From CAIUGU01 sp965279735 (GTDB lineage: Bacteria; Pseudomonadota; Gammaproteobacteria; Steroidobacterales; Steroidobacteraceae), in NCBI GenBank assembly GCA_965279735.1, contig OZ257260.1:2108001-2172000 (forward strand): 64,000 nucleotides of DNA. Reading direction: 5' to 3'. The notes beneath the pieces are model-generated. The model was not told the origin of the DNA, did not search any database, and saw only the letters and a list, made by a program, of their open reading frames with translations. Below, piece by piece: positions 36,057 to 44,500 of this stretch. Both the position numbers and the translations under genes were made by a program. Each line of letters starts with the position of its first letter. Within the stretch, counting starts at the first letter, position 1.

Positions 36057-37610
36057 ATGGGCACGCAGGCCAACATCGGGACGGATTTCGAGCTCCGTCT
36101 CCGGTCGCAAGTCGATTTTCCGAGCCCGTCGCGCGTGGCAAGCGAAGTCATTGCTTTGGCACGCGATCCGGACATCGAAGTCGCAAAGGTGGCGCAGGCC
36201 ATCAGCCGCGATCCGGCAATGACCGCCAAGATCCTCAGGATCGCCAATTCGGCGTTCTACGCCCAGCGGCGTCCCAGCAAGAACCTGCGCCAGGCGCTGG
36301 TCATCGTGGGCCTCAACGCCGCGCTGACGCTGGCGTTGAGTTTCTCGCTGGTTTCAACGCTCCGGGGTTGCCGCCCCCACGGGATCGACTACCGCCGTTA
36401 CTGGCGGCGGACCCTGCTTGCGGCAACCGCATGCCGTGCCCTGGGTGAATCCTTGAATATCGGACAGGAAGAAGACCTGTTCCTGGCGGGACTGCTTCAG
36501 GACGTGGCGATCCTGGCTATCGCCCGCACCTCAGTCGATTTCTATGCCGAACTCTCTTCGGAAGCGACCCACTCCGCACTCGTCGCCCACGAACAGAAGG
36601 TGCTGGGCAAGGACCATGCTGCGTTCGGCGCGATGCTGCTCAAATCATGGAACCTTCCTGAACGCCTGTGGCAGGCCGTCGAGAAGAGCCATTCGCCCGA
36701 CGGGCTCGTCACCACAACCGAAGAAGGCCGCTTTGCGTGCTGCGTGGCGATGGGCAGTGAACTCGCCGATGCGGTGCTCGCCGCGGACCGACCGAAAGCA
36801 CTCGACGCGCTCGCGACCCGTTTGCGCAAACTGCTCAGCTTGAGCGACGAGAAATTCACCGAAGTCGTCACCCGCATTCTCAAACTGATTCCTGAAGCTG
36901 AAGATCTGTACGAGACCAGCATCATCGATCCGCAGGACGCGGAGGCGTTGATGGCGCAGGCGCGGGAAATGCTGACGCTGCGGAATCTGCACGCCTTGCG
37001 CGAAGTGCATGCGCTTCAGGAAACCGCTGGTCTGCTGCTCTCCCGCACGGAACAGCTTGAGGATGCCAACCGGCGGGATGGCCTCACCGGAGTGATGAAC
37101 CGCGCGTGGCTCGATCGCCATCTCGACCGGGAATTCACGCAAGCCGTCATGTTCCAGCGTTCATTGAGCGTGGCGTTCATCGATCTCGATCACTTCAAGA
37201 AAGTGAACGACACCTTTGGCCACCAGATGGGAGACCGGATCCTGCGCGCCTGCGCCCAGGCGATGCAATCCAGCGTGCGTGGCAGCGATATCGTCGCCCG
37301 TTATGGCGGCGAAGAATTCGTTGTCCTGCTGCCAGGCACAGACGACGAAATTGCCCGCCAGGTGTGTCAGCGGATGCTGGCGGCGATACGCGAATTGCGG
37401 CATGAAGCGAACAACACCAGCATCGTTACCACGGTTTCGATTGGTCTTGCCACCTACACGCCGCAGCACCGGTTTGCGAGCGCAACCGAACTCGTTGATG
37501 CTGCTGACCATGCGCTTTATGCGGCCAAGCTGCGCGGCCGCAATCGCGTCGACTGTTTCGCGGAACTGGAAGTCGGGGTGGCTCCGCCAATGGCGCGCGA
37601 AAGCGCCTGA
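36057..37610 (+). CDS. HDOD domain - GGDEF diguanylate cyclase
   Basis: 517 residues. N-terminal HDOD domain (about 15-215: RVASEVIALARDPDIEVAKVAQAISRDPAMTAKILRIANSAFY), a linker with a coiled-coil-like segment (about 310-345) and a C-terminal GGDEF domain (about 350-505). The active site reads GGEEF (417-421) and the inhibitory I-site RGSD lies five residues before it, so the cyclase should make c-di-GMP with feedback control. No membrane segment. An AAGGTGA SD precedes the ATG. It is convergent with murI, 7 bases apart. The signal sensed is unknown. Confidence 0.9.
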   Translation: MGTQANIGTDFELRLRSQVDFPSPSRVASEVIALARDPDIEVAKVAQAISRDPAMTAKILRIANSAFYAQRRPSKNLRQALVIVGLNAALTLALSFSLVSTLRGCRPHGIDYRRYWRRTLLAATACRALGESLNIGQEEDLFLAGLLQDVAILAIARTSVDFYAELSSEATHSALVAHEQKVLGKDHAAFGAMLLKSWNLPERLWQAVEKSHSPDGLVTTTEEGRFACCVAMGSELADAVLAADRPKALDALATRLRKLLSLSDEKFTEVVTRILKLIPEAEDLYETSIIDPQDAEALMAQAREMLTLRNLHALREVHALQETAGLLLSRTEQLEDANRRDGLTGVMNRAWLDRHLDREFTQAVMFQRSLSVAFIDLDHFKKVNDTFGHQMGDRILRACAQAMQSSVRGSDIVARYGGEEFVVLLPGTDDEIARQVCQRMLAAIRELRHEANNTSIVTTVSIGLATYTPQHRFASATELVDAADHALYAAKLRGRNRVDCFAELEVGVAPPMARESA

Positions 37611-37617
37611 TAACGAG

Positions 37618-38469
37618 TCAGGCAAGCCCACCCGGCTCTGCTCTCAGGGCGAGATCCACGAGCTGTACATCGCTGACTGACAGCTCCTGGCGCAGGAAGA
37701 TGCTGCCAACGCGCGCGAATCGCTCCGGCCCGTCCGTGGCCAGAAATTCCAGCGCACCCCCGACACCCGGATTCAGAAGTCCTGCGGCAAGCAGCTGCTT
37801 CTCCAGCTCCACAGCGGTAGTGGCAGCCGAATCAACCAGCGCAACTCCTGGCCCGACGACTGACTGGAGCGCCGCAGCCAGCACCGGAAAGTGGGTACAG
37901 CCGAGAACCAGCGTATCGGGTTGGCTCGCCGCAAAAAGATCGTCGAGATAACGATGGGCGACGGCGCTGACGATGGGCCCTTCCGTCCACCCCTCCTCCG
38001 CCAGCGCAACAAACAATGGACAAGCCTTCGCCACGACTTCTGCCTCGGGCCGACGATGCAGGATGGCTCGCTGATAGGCTCCCACCCTGACGGTACTCTC
38101 CGTCGCAATCACCGCGATGTGGCCGCTGACGGAAACCGCACAGCCCGCTTCGGCGCCGGGATGTACCACACCGATTACCGGTAGCGGGGCAAACCTCTCG
38201 CGCAGCGCCTCGAGCGCAACGGAAGAAGCGGTATTGCAAGCAACAACCAGACATTTGATCCCGCGCTCTACCAGCAGCTCCGCCGCCTGTATCGAATAGC
38301 GCGTAATGGACGCTCGGCTTTTTGTCCCGTAAGGCAGCCTCGCCGTGTCCCCCAGGTAGACAAAGTTTTCCCGCGGCAGACGCATTCGCAAAGCGCCGAG
38401 CACCGTGAGCCCCCCGACTCCCGAATCGAAAACACCAATAGCCTGACCACTGCGCACGGACTGAGTCAC
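37618..38469 (-). CDS. murI: Glutamate racemase
   Basis: 283 residues. Makes D-glutamate for peptidoglycan. The two catalytic cysteines are in VVACNTAS (about 80) and LGCTHFP (about 190); N-terminal IGVFDSGVGGLTVL and GDTARLPYG are family signatures. In E. coli, murI also lies in the 90-minute region near birA-coaA-tRNA-tufB, with an rRNA operon between. Divergent from the PilZ gene. Confidence 0.97.
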   Translation of the reverse strand: MTQSVRSGQAIGVFDSGVGGLTVLGALRMRLPRENFVYLGDTARLPYGTKSRASITRYSIQAAELLVERGIKCLVVACNTASSVALEALRERFAPLPVIGVVHPGAEAGCAVSVSGHIAVIATESTVRVGAYQRAILHRRPEAEVVAKACPLFVALAEEGWTEGPIVSAVAHRYLDDLFAASQPDTLVLGCTHFPVLAAALQSVVGPGVALVDSAATTAVELEKQLLAAGLLNPGVGGALEFLATDGPERFARVGSIFLRQELSVSDVQLVDLALRAEPGGLA

Positions 38470-38615
38470 CTGTCACCATCCTCTGCGTACGGCGAGCGTG
38501 CCACGACTACGCGTTGCAACATAAGCGGGAGATCGGAGCGAAGGGGCTTCGCAGGGACATTCGCGAACTGCATAATCGCTCCGAGCCACTGATCCCGCCA
38601 CAAGGTCTCAGCAGA

Positions 38616-38894
38616 ATGGAAAGACGCCTCAACACGCGCCACCGCGCCCGCACTGCGGTGTACGTTTCCATTCCGGGCCGGCCCGGCAAACTCTGCAGGG
38701 CATGCAACCTGAGCGCGAACGGAGTGTTCATCGAGACCGCCAACCTCGGCCTCAAGAAAGGCGCCACGGTGCAACTGGCCTTCGCCATCAATCTGGGCGT
38801 TGTTACCAAGATCCATCGGCGTTCGGCGATCGTTGCCCACGTTTCACGGGGCGGCACCGGACTCATGCTGGAAAGCCTGACCGGAACCCGTTAA
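38616..38894 (+). CDS. PilZ domain protein (c-di-GMP binding)
   Basis: 92-93 residues from ATG 38616 (MERRLNTRHRARTAVYVSI). The RxxxR motif (RLNTRHR) and NLSANG motif (N-x-S-x-x-G) are both present, as in c-di-GMP-binding PilZ domains. Single-domain, cytoplasmic. The frame is open upstream to 38514, but the shorter start fits PilZ domains. The partner process is not evident; a GGDEF gene lies 1 kb away. Confidence 0.8.
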   Translation: MERRLNTRHRARTAVYVSIPGRPGKLCRACNLSANGVFIETANLGLKKGATVQLAFAINLGVVTKIHRRSAIVAHVSRGGTGLMLESLTGTR

Positions 38895-38914
38895 CCCCGA
38901 ATCCAGGCAAGGCT

Positions 38915-38990
38915 TGGTGCCGGCTGCAGGAGTCGAACCCGCGACCCACGGTTTACAAAACCGTTGCTCTACCAACTGAGCTAAGCCGGC
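38915..38990 (-). tRNA. tRNA-Thr (anticodon TGT)
   Basis: 76 bases: acceptor GCCGGCT/AGCCGGC, D-arm AGCTCAGTTGGTAGAGC, anticodon loop TTTGTAA, T-loop GGTTCGACTCC, encoded CCA. Matches E. coli thrU, which there directly precedes tyrU; here three protein genes lie between. Confidence 0.98.
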
Positions 38991-39016
38991 AATTCCAGGA
39001 AATGACGAGGGGCCGC

Positions 39017-39047
39017 ATTGTAGTCGTGGAAGCCCCGGAAATCACAA
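39017..39047 (-). promoter_or_regulatory. Possible promoter of tRNA-Thr(TGT)
   Basis: On the minus strand TACAAT (39017-39022) followed by a GC-rich GCGGCCCC; the best -35 is TTGTGA (39042-39047) at a suboptimal 19 bases. Lies about 27 bases before the tRNA. Confidence 0.4.
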
Positions 39048-39062
39048 CGCAATTTCATCCGG

Positions 39063-39836
39063 TCAACCAGGCGCACTGGCGACCGGATTTCCCGCATCGA
39101 CAGCCTCACCGCCCCCATCCGGGCAGGGCCGGAATTCCAGGCGGACGATCTTGCCGGGCTGCGTCTGGAGCACCGACGATTCAAATATCTGTCCCGGGCT
39201 TGGCAGATCAACATCGACCCAATAGACCGATCCTGACCTCTTGCGATCCGCAAGCTGCGCCTCGAAGCCCGCGGCACGGATTTCGTCCACCCGGCGCTGG
39301 GCGCGGGCGGCATCATTGAAGACGCCCAACGAGAGAATGTTGGCTGGGTCCGAGCCCGGCAGGATGTAGGCATCCGTGATTCCGCGCTGGCTCAAGGTAG
39401 CAAGTGCCTGTTCCGCAGCTTCACGACTCGCAAGATTCTGGACGCTGACCCAGTAGCCGAGCCACACGTCACCCTGCTCCACGCGCTGTCGCGAAAAATA
39501 ACCCGCCGTCTGCAATGCAGCCGACGCCTGCACCGCTTCCGAGAGATCCCGGAAAGCGCCCACGCTGACGCAACTCAAATCTGCATTTGCCGCCAGCGTT
39601 GCAGTCATTTCCTCGGGCGGCTCGGCCGTCGCCGAAACGACATTGGCAGCTGGCGATACCGGAGGCGCTGCCGGACTGACTGTATGGCCCGCTTCCGTCG
39701 AAAGCACCAGACGCGGGGCCGAAGCTGCTCCCACCCGCTCCTGGTACGCGAGCCGGTTGGTGCGGACGTCAACCAGCTGGGACCATCCGAGGAATCCGAG
39801 ATTTGCAAGAACCAGCAGGAGAGCCAATGCGCGCAT
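39063..39836 (-). CDS. SPOR-domain membrane protein
   Basis: 257 residues. One N-terminal membrane anchor (MRALALLLVLANLGFLGWSQL), a linker and a C-terminal SPOR-like repeat region (VSVGAFRDLSEAVQASAALQTAGYFSRQ...YWVSVQNLASREAAEQALATL...GVFNDAARAQRRVDEIRAAGFEAQL). SPOR domains bind denuded glycan strands at division sites. The same gene follows coaX and precedes the tRNA-tufB cluster in Pseudomonas. Role unproven. Confidence 0.8.
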   Translation of the reverse strand: MRALALLLVLANLGFLGWSQLVDVRTNRLAYQERVGAASAPRLVLSTEAGHTVSPAAPPVSPAANVVSATAEPPEEMTATLAANADLSCVSVGAFRDLSEAVQASAALQTAGYFSRQRVEQGDVWLGYWVSVQNLASREAAEQALATLSQRGITDAYILPGSDPANILSLGVFNDAARAQRRVDEIRAAGFEAQLADRKRSGSVYWVDVDLPSPGQIFESSVLQTQPGKIVRLEFRPCPDGGGEAVDAGNPVASAPG

Positions 39837-39847
39837 GAATGACAGAT

Positions 39848-40129
39848 CTACTTTGCAGCGGAGGCCCAGTATGCAGCGATGTTCGCGATCTCCGCATCAC
39901 TGAGCGAGATCTTGCGGGCGTGCTTGACCGACCCCTTCACCACGTCGCGGATCAACGATTCAAGCGAGGCCTGCGTCTCCCCTTCCCAGTCTTTGGGCTC
40001 GTGGCACTCGGCACACGCAGCCGCTGAGCTCCTGCCGGCACCGACATCGGCAGCAAATCCAGGGGCAGAGAACAGGAACAGGCCCGACAGGATCAGCCCC
40101 GACAGCACAGGAGATTCCGGAAGTCGCAT
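39848..40129 (-). CDS. Small periplasmic cytochrome c
   Basis: 93 residues from ATG 40129, chosen because GGAGGG lies 6 bases before it. Signal peptide MRLPESPVLSGLILSGLFLFSAPGFA, then one haem-binding CAECH motif (AAACAECHEP) and a C-terminal ISLSDAEIANIAAYWASAAK, the class I cytochrome c pattern; no clear Met ligand is seen in the short chain except possibly none, so the sixth ligand is uncertain. Inserted between coaX and the SPOR gene. Confidence 0.85.
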   Translation of the reverse strand: MRLPESPVLSGLILSGLFLFSAPGFAADVGAGRSSAAACAECHEPKDWEGETQASLESLIRDVVKGSVKHARKISLSDAEIANIAAYWASAAK

Positions 40130-40194
40130 CGACAGCCCTCCAGCAAACATCCGTGCCTTCCTCATGCCGCGATGCTCATACTTGCGCACGCAAT

Positions 40195-40974
40195 CTAGAC
40201 CGCCGCAGGAGCATGCGACAAGGGTCGGGCTTCACCGGCCAGTACCGCGAGCCCACGCAATACAAGATTCGGCACGTGTCGGATCGGTCTCGACACCAGG
40301 CGATCGAGACGATCGGCCGCGCCGCCGGTCATCAGCAAAGTCGGCGTTTCAGCGCACTGCTGCGTCATGGTCGTCATCGCCTGCTCAACCAGGGCAGAGA
40401 GCGCATTCACGGCTCCCTGATACACGGCACCGAGCGTGTTGTCGGCAAACAGACCTTCACCGAGTCGCCCGTCCTGCGAGCGGATCGCGATATCACTGGT
40501 ATTCCGCATCAGGCTCGAGATCATGAGATCGGGGCCTGGCACAATGACACCGCCGAGATGCTGACCGTTGACGTCGACACCGTCGATTGTCATCGCCGTG
40601 CCCACATTGACCACGCATACCGGACGCAGTTCCAGTGCATATGCGCCAATCATTGCGGCCCAGCGATCAGTACCCAGCTGCTGGGGATTGGTATAACCAT
40701 TGCGAACCCCGCAGGCTTCGGCCGAAGCCTGCAAAAATTCGGGCTGCAACCCCCAGGTTTCGCTGATGGTTTCGCGAACCAGCGTGGCGATTTTTTCGCC
40801 ACCGACATTGGACACCAGCACGCGATCGATCTGGCCCGCGGGAACAAGAACGCGGGCTCGCAACTGCACCGCGCCCCAGCCGGCGTACGTATCGGCATGC
40901 TGCGTACCCAGGCCGTGATCACCAAGGACTGCCCATTTGATGCGGGTATTGCCGGTGTCTATGAGCAGGATCAT
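40195..40974 (-). CDS. coaX: Type III pantothenate kinase
   Basis: 259 residues. First step of coenzyme A synthesis, ASKHA fold. Seen: phosphate-1 motif DTGNTRIKW (6-14), GTDRWAAMIGAY, and the adenosine/phosphate-2 motif VNVGTAMTIDGVD. It replaces the unrelated type I coaA found next to birA in E. coli. 7 bases after birA. Confidence 0.96.
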   Translation of the reverse strand: MILLIDTGNTRIKWAVLGDHGLGTQHADTYAGWGAVQLRARVLVPAGQIDRVLVSNVGGEKIATLVRETISETWGLQPEFLQASAEACGVRNGYTNPQQLGTDRWAAMIGAYALELRPVCVVNVGTAMTIDGVDVNGQHLGGVIVPGPDLMISSLMRNTSDIAIRSQDGRLGEGLFADNTLGAVYQGAVNALSALVEQAMTTMTQQCAETPTLLMTGGAADRLDRLVSRPIRHVPNLVLRGLAVLAGEARPLSHAPAAV

Positions 40975-40981
40975 GGTTCGA

Positions 40982-42004
40982 CTACACCTTCACAGCCCGC
41001 AGGCTTACATCCGCAGAAATGAAACGCCGCAGCTCGCCTCGCACGTCCACCAGCAGCGCGCCATCCGGGGCGACACCCTGAGCTGTCCCGAGAATCGACT
41101 CGCCACCTGTCACTACCTTGACCGGAGCATTGGCGAGCGCATCGTATCTCCGCCATTCATTCGCAAAGGCCTCGAAGCCCTTGGTACCGAACTCTTGGAG
41201 CGTGGCGATGAGATGCTCGATGATTGCAGCGACCAGCCGGTTTCTTGTGGGCATTCGTTCCTTCAGTATTTCACCGAGATCCGCTACCAGAGCCGCCTGC
41301 TGTTCGGCCAGCGCGAGGCGTACCTGTGCCGGCATGTGCAGGTTCAGCCCCAGTCCGATGATCACTTGCGTGGGACCCGCCGATTCCCCCGTCACTTCAA
41401 TGAGGATGCCAGCCAGCTTGCGCCCCCGCCAGACCAGGTCGTTCGGCCACTTGAGCCCCAATCCTTCGGTATCCCATTGTCCCAGGGCACGCATGATCGC
41501 CACACCCACGGCGAGGCTCAATGCAGACAGGCTTGGGGGCGCTTCGGCAAATCTCCAGGCCAGCGAGAGGCAAATACCGGAACCGAAGGGCGCCACCCAG
41601 GTGCGCCCGCGCCGGCCGCGGCCTGCGCTCTGTACTTCTGCCACGCAGACGCACGCATGTTCGATGGATGGCGCAGGGTTCGCCGCAAGATTGTGATTGG
41701 TGGAATCCACCTGCAGCAGGACCTCCAGACGGTCGATGCGTGGGTGAAGGGCTTTCGGTAATCCATCGAGAATGGACTGCCTGTCATAGAGATCCACGGG
41801 GCGAGGCAATCGGTAGCCCTGCCTGGGCACGGCCTGGATTTCGATGTCGAGGGCGCGCAGCGAACGTACGAGTTTCCAGACAGCACTGCGTGACACCTTG
41901 AGCTTCGCCGCCAGCGCCTCCCCGGAATGGAAAGCGCCATCTGCAAGCAGTTCCAGCAGACGTTCGCGCCTGGGGACCGGCTCCTTGCGGGATCGGGAAA
42001 TCAT
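40982..42004 (-). CDS. birA: Biotin-protein ligase / biotin operon repressor
   Basis: 340 residues. N-terminal winged helix (about 10-65: RRERLLELLADGAFHSGEALAAKLKVSRSAVWKLVRSLR) suggests it also represses biotin genes. The catalytic domain has GRGRRGR (128-134) and KWPNDL (185-190), then a C-terminal SH3-like domain. Biotinylates acetyl-CoA carboxylase BCCP. 7 bases after plsY and 7 before coaX, so probably co-transcribed. Confidence 0.96.
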   Translation of the reverse strand: MISRSRKEPVPRRERLLELLADGAFHSGEALAAKLKVSRSAVWKLVRSLRALDIEIQAVPRQGYRLPRPVDLYDRQSILDGLPKALHPRIDRLEVLLQVDSTNHNLAANPAPSIEHACVCVAEVQSAGRGRRGRTWVAPFGSGICLSLAWRFAEAPPSLSALSLAVGVAIMRALGQWDTEGLGLKWPNDLVWRGRKLAGILIEVTGESAGPTQVIIGLGLNLHMPAQVRLALAEQQAALVADLGEILKERMPTRNRLVAAIIEHLIATLQEFGTKGFEAFANEWRRYDALANAPVKVVTGGESILGTAQGVAPDGALLVDVRGELRRFISADVSLRAVKV

Positions 42005-42011
42005 GCTGGTT

Positions 42012-42656
42012 TCAGCGAGGCCTTAGCAGCCATAAACGTCGGACGCGGTTTTCGTTGCCTTCGAGCATTCGCCTGATGTTGCCCCGATGCGTGTAGGTGG
42101 AAAACAGCGCCATGCCGATTCCCCACGTCAGCAGGGCTGGCGGGGGAGCGGGAAAGCGCAGCAACAGATAAAGGGGAAACGCGAAACAAGCGAGGACCGT
42201 ACCCAGCCCCACGAAGCCCGTCAGCATGACGGTCAACAACCACGCCGCCAGGACCGGAACGAGAGCGGCAGGCTGCAAGCCGCAAACGGCACCCAGCAAA
42301 GTAGCCGCTCCTTTCCCGCCGCGGAAATCATGCCAGACCGGAAAGACATGACCGAGGACCACGGCTGCCGCGCATGCTACAAGCAGCCATTCGCGATCGA
42401 CCAGCGCATCCGGTGTCACTCCTGGAATGGCCAGCCCAGGAACGACCATGACGGCAAGAATGCCTTTGCCGATGTCGATCAACATGACCCAGAACGCGAA
42501 CCCGACGCCTTGGGTCCGTAACGCATTCGTCCCACCCGCATTGCCGCTGCCCTGCGTGCGGATATCCACGCCGCCACGCAAACGGCCCACGATCAGGCTG
42601 CCGATACAGGCGCCCAGCAGATAGGAAAGAAGACTTTTTACACCCAGTTCCAGCAA
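42012..42656 (-). CDS. plsY: Acyl-phosphate glycerol-3-phosphate acyltransferase
   Basis: About 214 residues if it starts at the TTG at 42656, which follows a GGGGGA stretch and matches the length of E. coli PlsY; the open frame runs up to 42764 but that part is not PlsY-like. Integral membrane protein; motif 1 SGNAGGTNALR, motif 2 GHVFPVWHDFRGGKGAAT and motif 3 HRGNIRRML are present. Makes lysophosphatidic acid from acyl-phosphate. Confidence 0.92.
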   Translation of the reverse strand: MLELGVKSLLSYLLGACIGSLIVGRLRGGVDIRTQGSGNAGGTNALRTQGVGFAFWVMLIDIGKGILAVMVVPGLAIPGVTPDALVDREWLLVACAAAVVLGHVFPVWHDFRGGKGAATLLGAVCGLQPAALVPVLAAWLLTVMLTGFVGLGTVLACFAFPLYLLLRFPAPPPALLTWGIGMALFSTYTHRGNIRRMLEGNENRVRRLWLLRPR

Positions 42657-42780
42657 TTGATCCCCCGGCTCGGGCTGCAATTCTAGCAGTCTGACCCTTG
42701 GGGGCCGCGGTATCGGGTAAGGAGAGGCTGGCGACCGGAGGGCAAACCATCCGGTGCACATCAAGTCTCGCGGGAATTAT

Positions 42781-43269
42781 TTACAGCAGCGCTGCAAACG
42801 ACGGCAGCAGTCGGCCGGCGGTGATGATGCCGGCCCAGAGGAACAGGGAGAGGCCGCAGACGATCTTGGCGTGGGTCGGGGCGTCGATCCCTGAACCCCA
42901 GTCCGGGACAAAGCGCGCAAGCTTGAGCTCGAACCACAGGGCGTTCAGACCCGCCAGCAGGATGAACACCATCTTGACCTGGAACGACGGGTTCACCCCA
43001 TAGCCCACCGGGTCGGACAGGAAGAACAGCACCCCGGTGATCAGGTTGATCCCAAAGCCCACGAACACCAGCGGCAACAGCTTGTGCAGCGGCGCGACGG
43101 GCAAGCCTTTGCCCACCCCCAGGACTCTCAGGTCCAGGGCCGCAATGCCCCCGATCAGGATCGCGAGCCCGATGAAGTGCAGCGATTCGAGCACCGGGAA
43201 GATCCACACCGAGGTTTTGACCGTCGTGCCGATCCACGTCCCGGTCAGCGATTCGAGGAGTGACATCAT
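42781..43269 (-). CDS. DUF6644-like four-helix membrane protein, copy 1
   Basis: 162 residues, four transmembrane segments. The core WIFPVLESLHFIGLAILIGGIAALDLRVLGVGKGLPVAPLHKLLPLVFVGFGINLITGVLFFLSDP aligns throughout with copy 2 just upstream. One histidine in TM1 and the LDLRVLG motif after TM2 are shared, which might suit cofactor or metal binding; this is inference. Family function unknown. 45 bases after copy 2. Confidence 0.75.
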   Translation of the reverse strand: MMSLLESLTGTWIGTTVKTSVWIFPVLESLHFIGLAILIGGIAALDLRVLGVGKGLPVAPLHKLLPLVFVGFGINLITGVLFFLSDPVGYGVNPSFQVKMVFILLAGLNALWFELKLARFVPDWGSGIDAPTHAKIVCGLSLFLWAGIITAGRLLPSFAALL

Positions 43270-43314
43270 CTTGAGTTCTTCTGGCTTGGCTTGAGGGTCG
43301 TCTTGAACCGGGGA

Positions 43315-43788
43315 CTAGAACGGCGAGGACAGGTAGGCGATCAGCCGGCCGGCCACGATCGCCCCGGTCCAGCTCACGAGGGACGTGACCGCCAGCACCC
43401 GCGCCAGCACCGGCGTCTCCCGGGTGTCCTCCGGCAGCACCTTGTTGTTCAGGTACACGGCAATCAAGAGCCCGACCACGATCGAGAAGATCTTCCAGCG
43501 GAAGGAATTGCTGTGATAGTCCTTGGTGGCATCGGCCATGAACAGCACCACGCCTGAGATGGCGTTGAAGGTGAAGCCCACCCACACCCACGGCATGAGC
43601 CGCCGCAGCGATGACAACGGCAACGGCTTGGCGAAGCCCAGGATCCGCAGGTCGATCACCAGCAGCAACCCCACCAGCAAGCCCAATCCCAGCGAGTGGA
43701 AGGTCAGCAGCACCGGGTACCCCCAGATCGACCCCAGCACCCACTGCGACAGGCTCAATCCCTCCAGCATCAATAGAAAATTGTCCAT
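43315..43788 (-). CDS. DUF6644-like four-helix membrane protein, copy 2
   Basis: 157 residues, four transmembrane segments; paralogue of copy 1 (shared YPVLLTFHSLGL, IDLRILGFAKPLPLSSLRRLMPWVWVGFTFNAISGVVLFMADA). First of the tandem pair; GAGAGA SD before the ATG. About 310 bases separate it from the DUF6152 gene on the same strand. Confidence 0.75.
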   Translation of the reverse strand: MDNFLLMLEGLSLSQWVLGSIWGYPVLLTFHSLGLGLLVGLLLVIDLRILGFAKPLPLSSLRRLMPWVWVGFTFNAISGVVLFMADATKDYHSNSFRWKIFSIVVGLLIAVYLNNKVLPEDTRETPVLARVLAVTSLVSWTGAIVAGRLIAYLSSPF

Positions 43789-44101
43789 CCGGTCTCTCTC
43801 GTTGTATTGACTGGAAACGGGCTTGCAGACGGCTCTTTAATCCGGCGACTGGTACGCCTGTTGCGTACGCTGATCTGCCTGATTCAATGCAATGACTTTA
43901 TATAGGCGCCGTCCGCCGACCCGACTATCCATTGACCGCAGAATTGACATGGCGACACCGCCCTCACCCCGCGGGGGCGCCATCTTACCCTTGAGGCCCC
44001 CGTTGCTCCACTCCTCCTCCCAGCATAACGTGGCCGCCCGCTTGCCCAGCGGACGGCCACATTCACTTCCCCGCGAGATCACCGATCAGCGCAGCTCGCG
44101 A
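43789..44101 (-). other. Gene-poor spacer with hairpin
   Basis: 313 bases between the DUF6152 and DUF6644 genes. Contains a hairpin at 44030-44060 (7 bp, one mismatch, then 4 bp) about 41 bases past the DUF6152 stop, not followed by a U-tract. Open frames here have no homologous look and no SD. A TATATA stretch near 43900 is a weak -10 candidate for the DUF6644 pair. Confidence 0.5.
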
Positions 44102-44500
44102 TCAGTCGAAGTCGCCGCCCCACTCCCAGCCGTCGGCCGGCCTTGAAATGTGCACGAGACGAATACGATGGTCATCGGGATTGCGACCGGGTTGGCCCTT
44201 GACGATGACCTTGTCGCCCGGCTTCAGTGTGTCCTTGCTCACGTTGCCGTCGCGGGCCAGTGCAGCACCACCTCCCCACTCGACAGCCCAGCGCTGCATC
44301 TTCCCATCCTTGTCAGGCGCCATCACGTGGATGAATGCATGAGGATTCCGGAACAGAAACTGCACCACCTCACCTTCGATCTGCGTTTGCTGGTCAACGA
44401 AGTAGGTCGCGGGGAACGAATGATGTGCGTAGGCTGGAACACCGATGGCGACCAGGCTGGCCGCGACCGTGGTAAGCAAGCCCTGCTTGATGCGTTGCAT
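44102..44500 (-). CDS. DUF6152 family periplasmic protein
   Basis: 132 residues. Signal peptide MQRIKQGLLTTVAASLVAIGVPAYA, so the mature chain should start HHSFPATYF. The body matches the DUF6152 pattern (QIEGEVVQFLFRNPHAFIHVMAPD; WAVEWGGGAAL; LKPGDKVIVKGQPGRNP), a small beta-rich fold. No catalytic motif known. A strong GGAGGAG SD precedes the ATG. Commonly seen near DUF6644 genes in soil proteobacteria. Confidence 0.8.
   Translation of the reverse strand: MQRIKQGLLTTVAASLVAIGVPAYAHHSFPATYFVDQQTQIEGEVVQFLFRNPHAFIHVMAPDKDGKMQRWAVEWGGGAALARDGNVSKDTLKPGDKVIVKGQPGRNPDDHRIRLVHISRPADGWEWGGDFD

Noticed and set aside
38466..38840. 124-codon minus frame opposite the PilZ gene
   Set aside because: Overlaps the start of murI and the PilZ domain; no family features.
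42761..43744. 327-codon minus-strand frame spanning both DUF6644 genes
   Set aside because: Out of frame with two clear membrane proteins and Gly/Arg/Asp-rich; a frame shadow.
43837..44082. 81-codon frame before the DUF6644 pair
   Set aside because: No SD, no domain, composition unlike neighbouring genes; treated as spacer.
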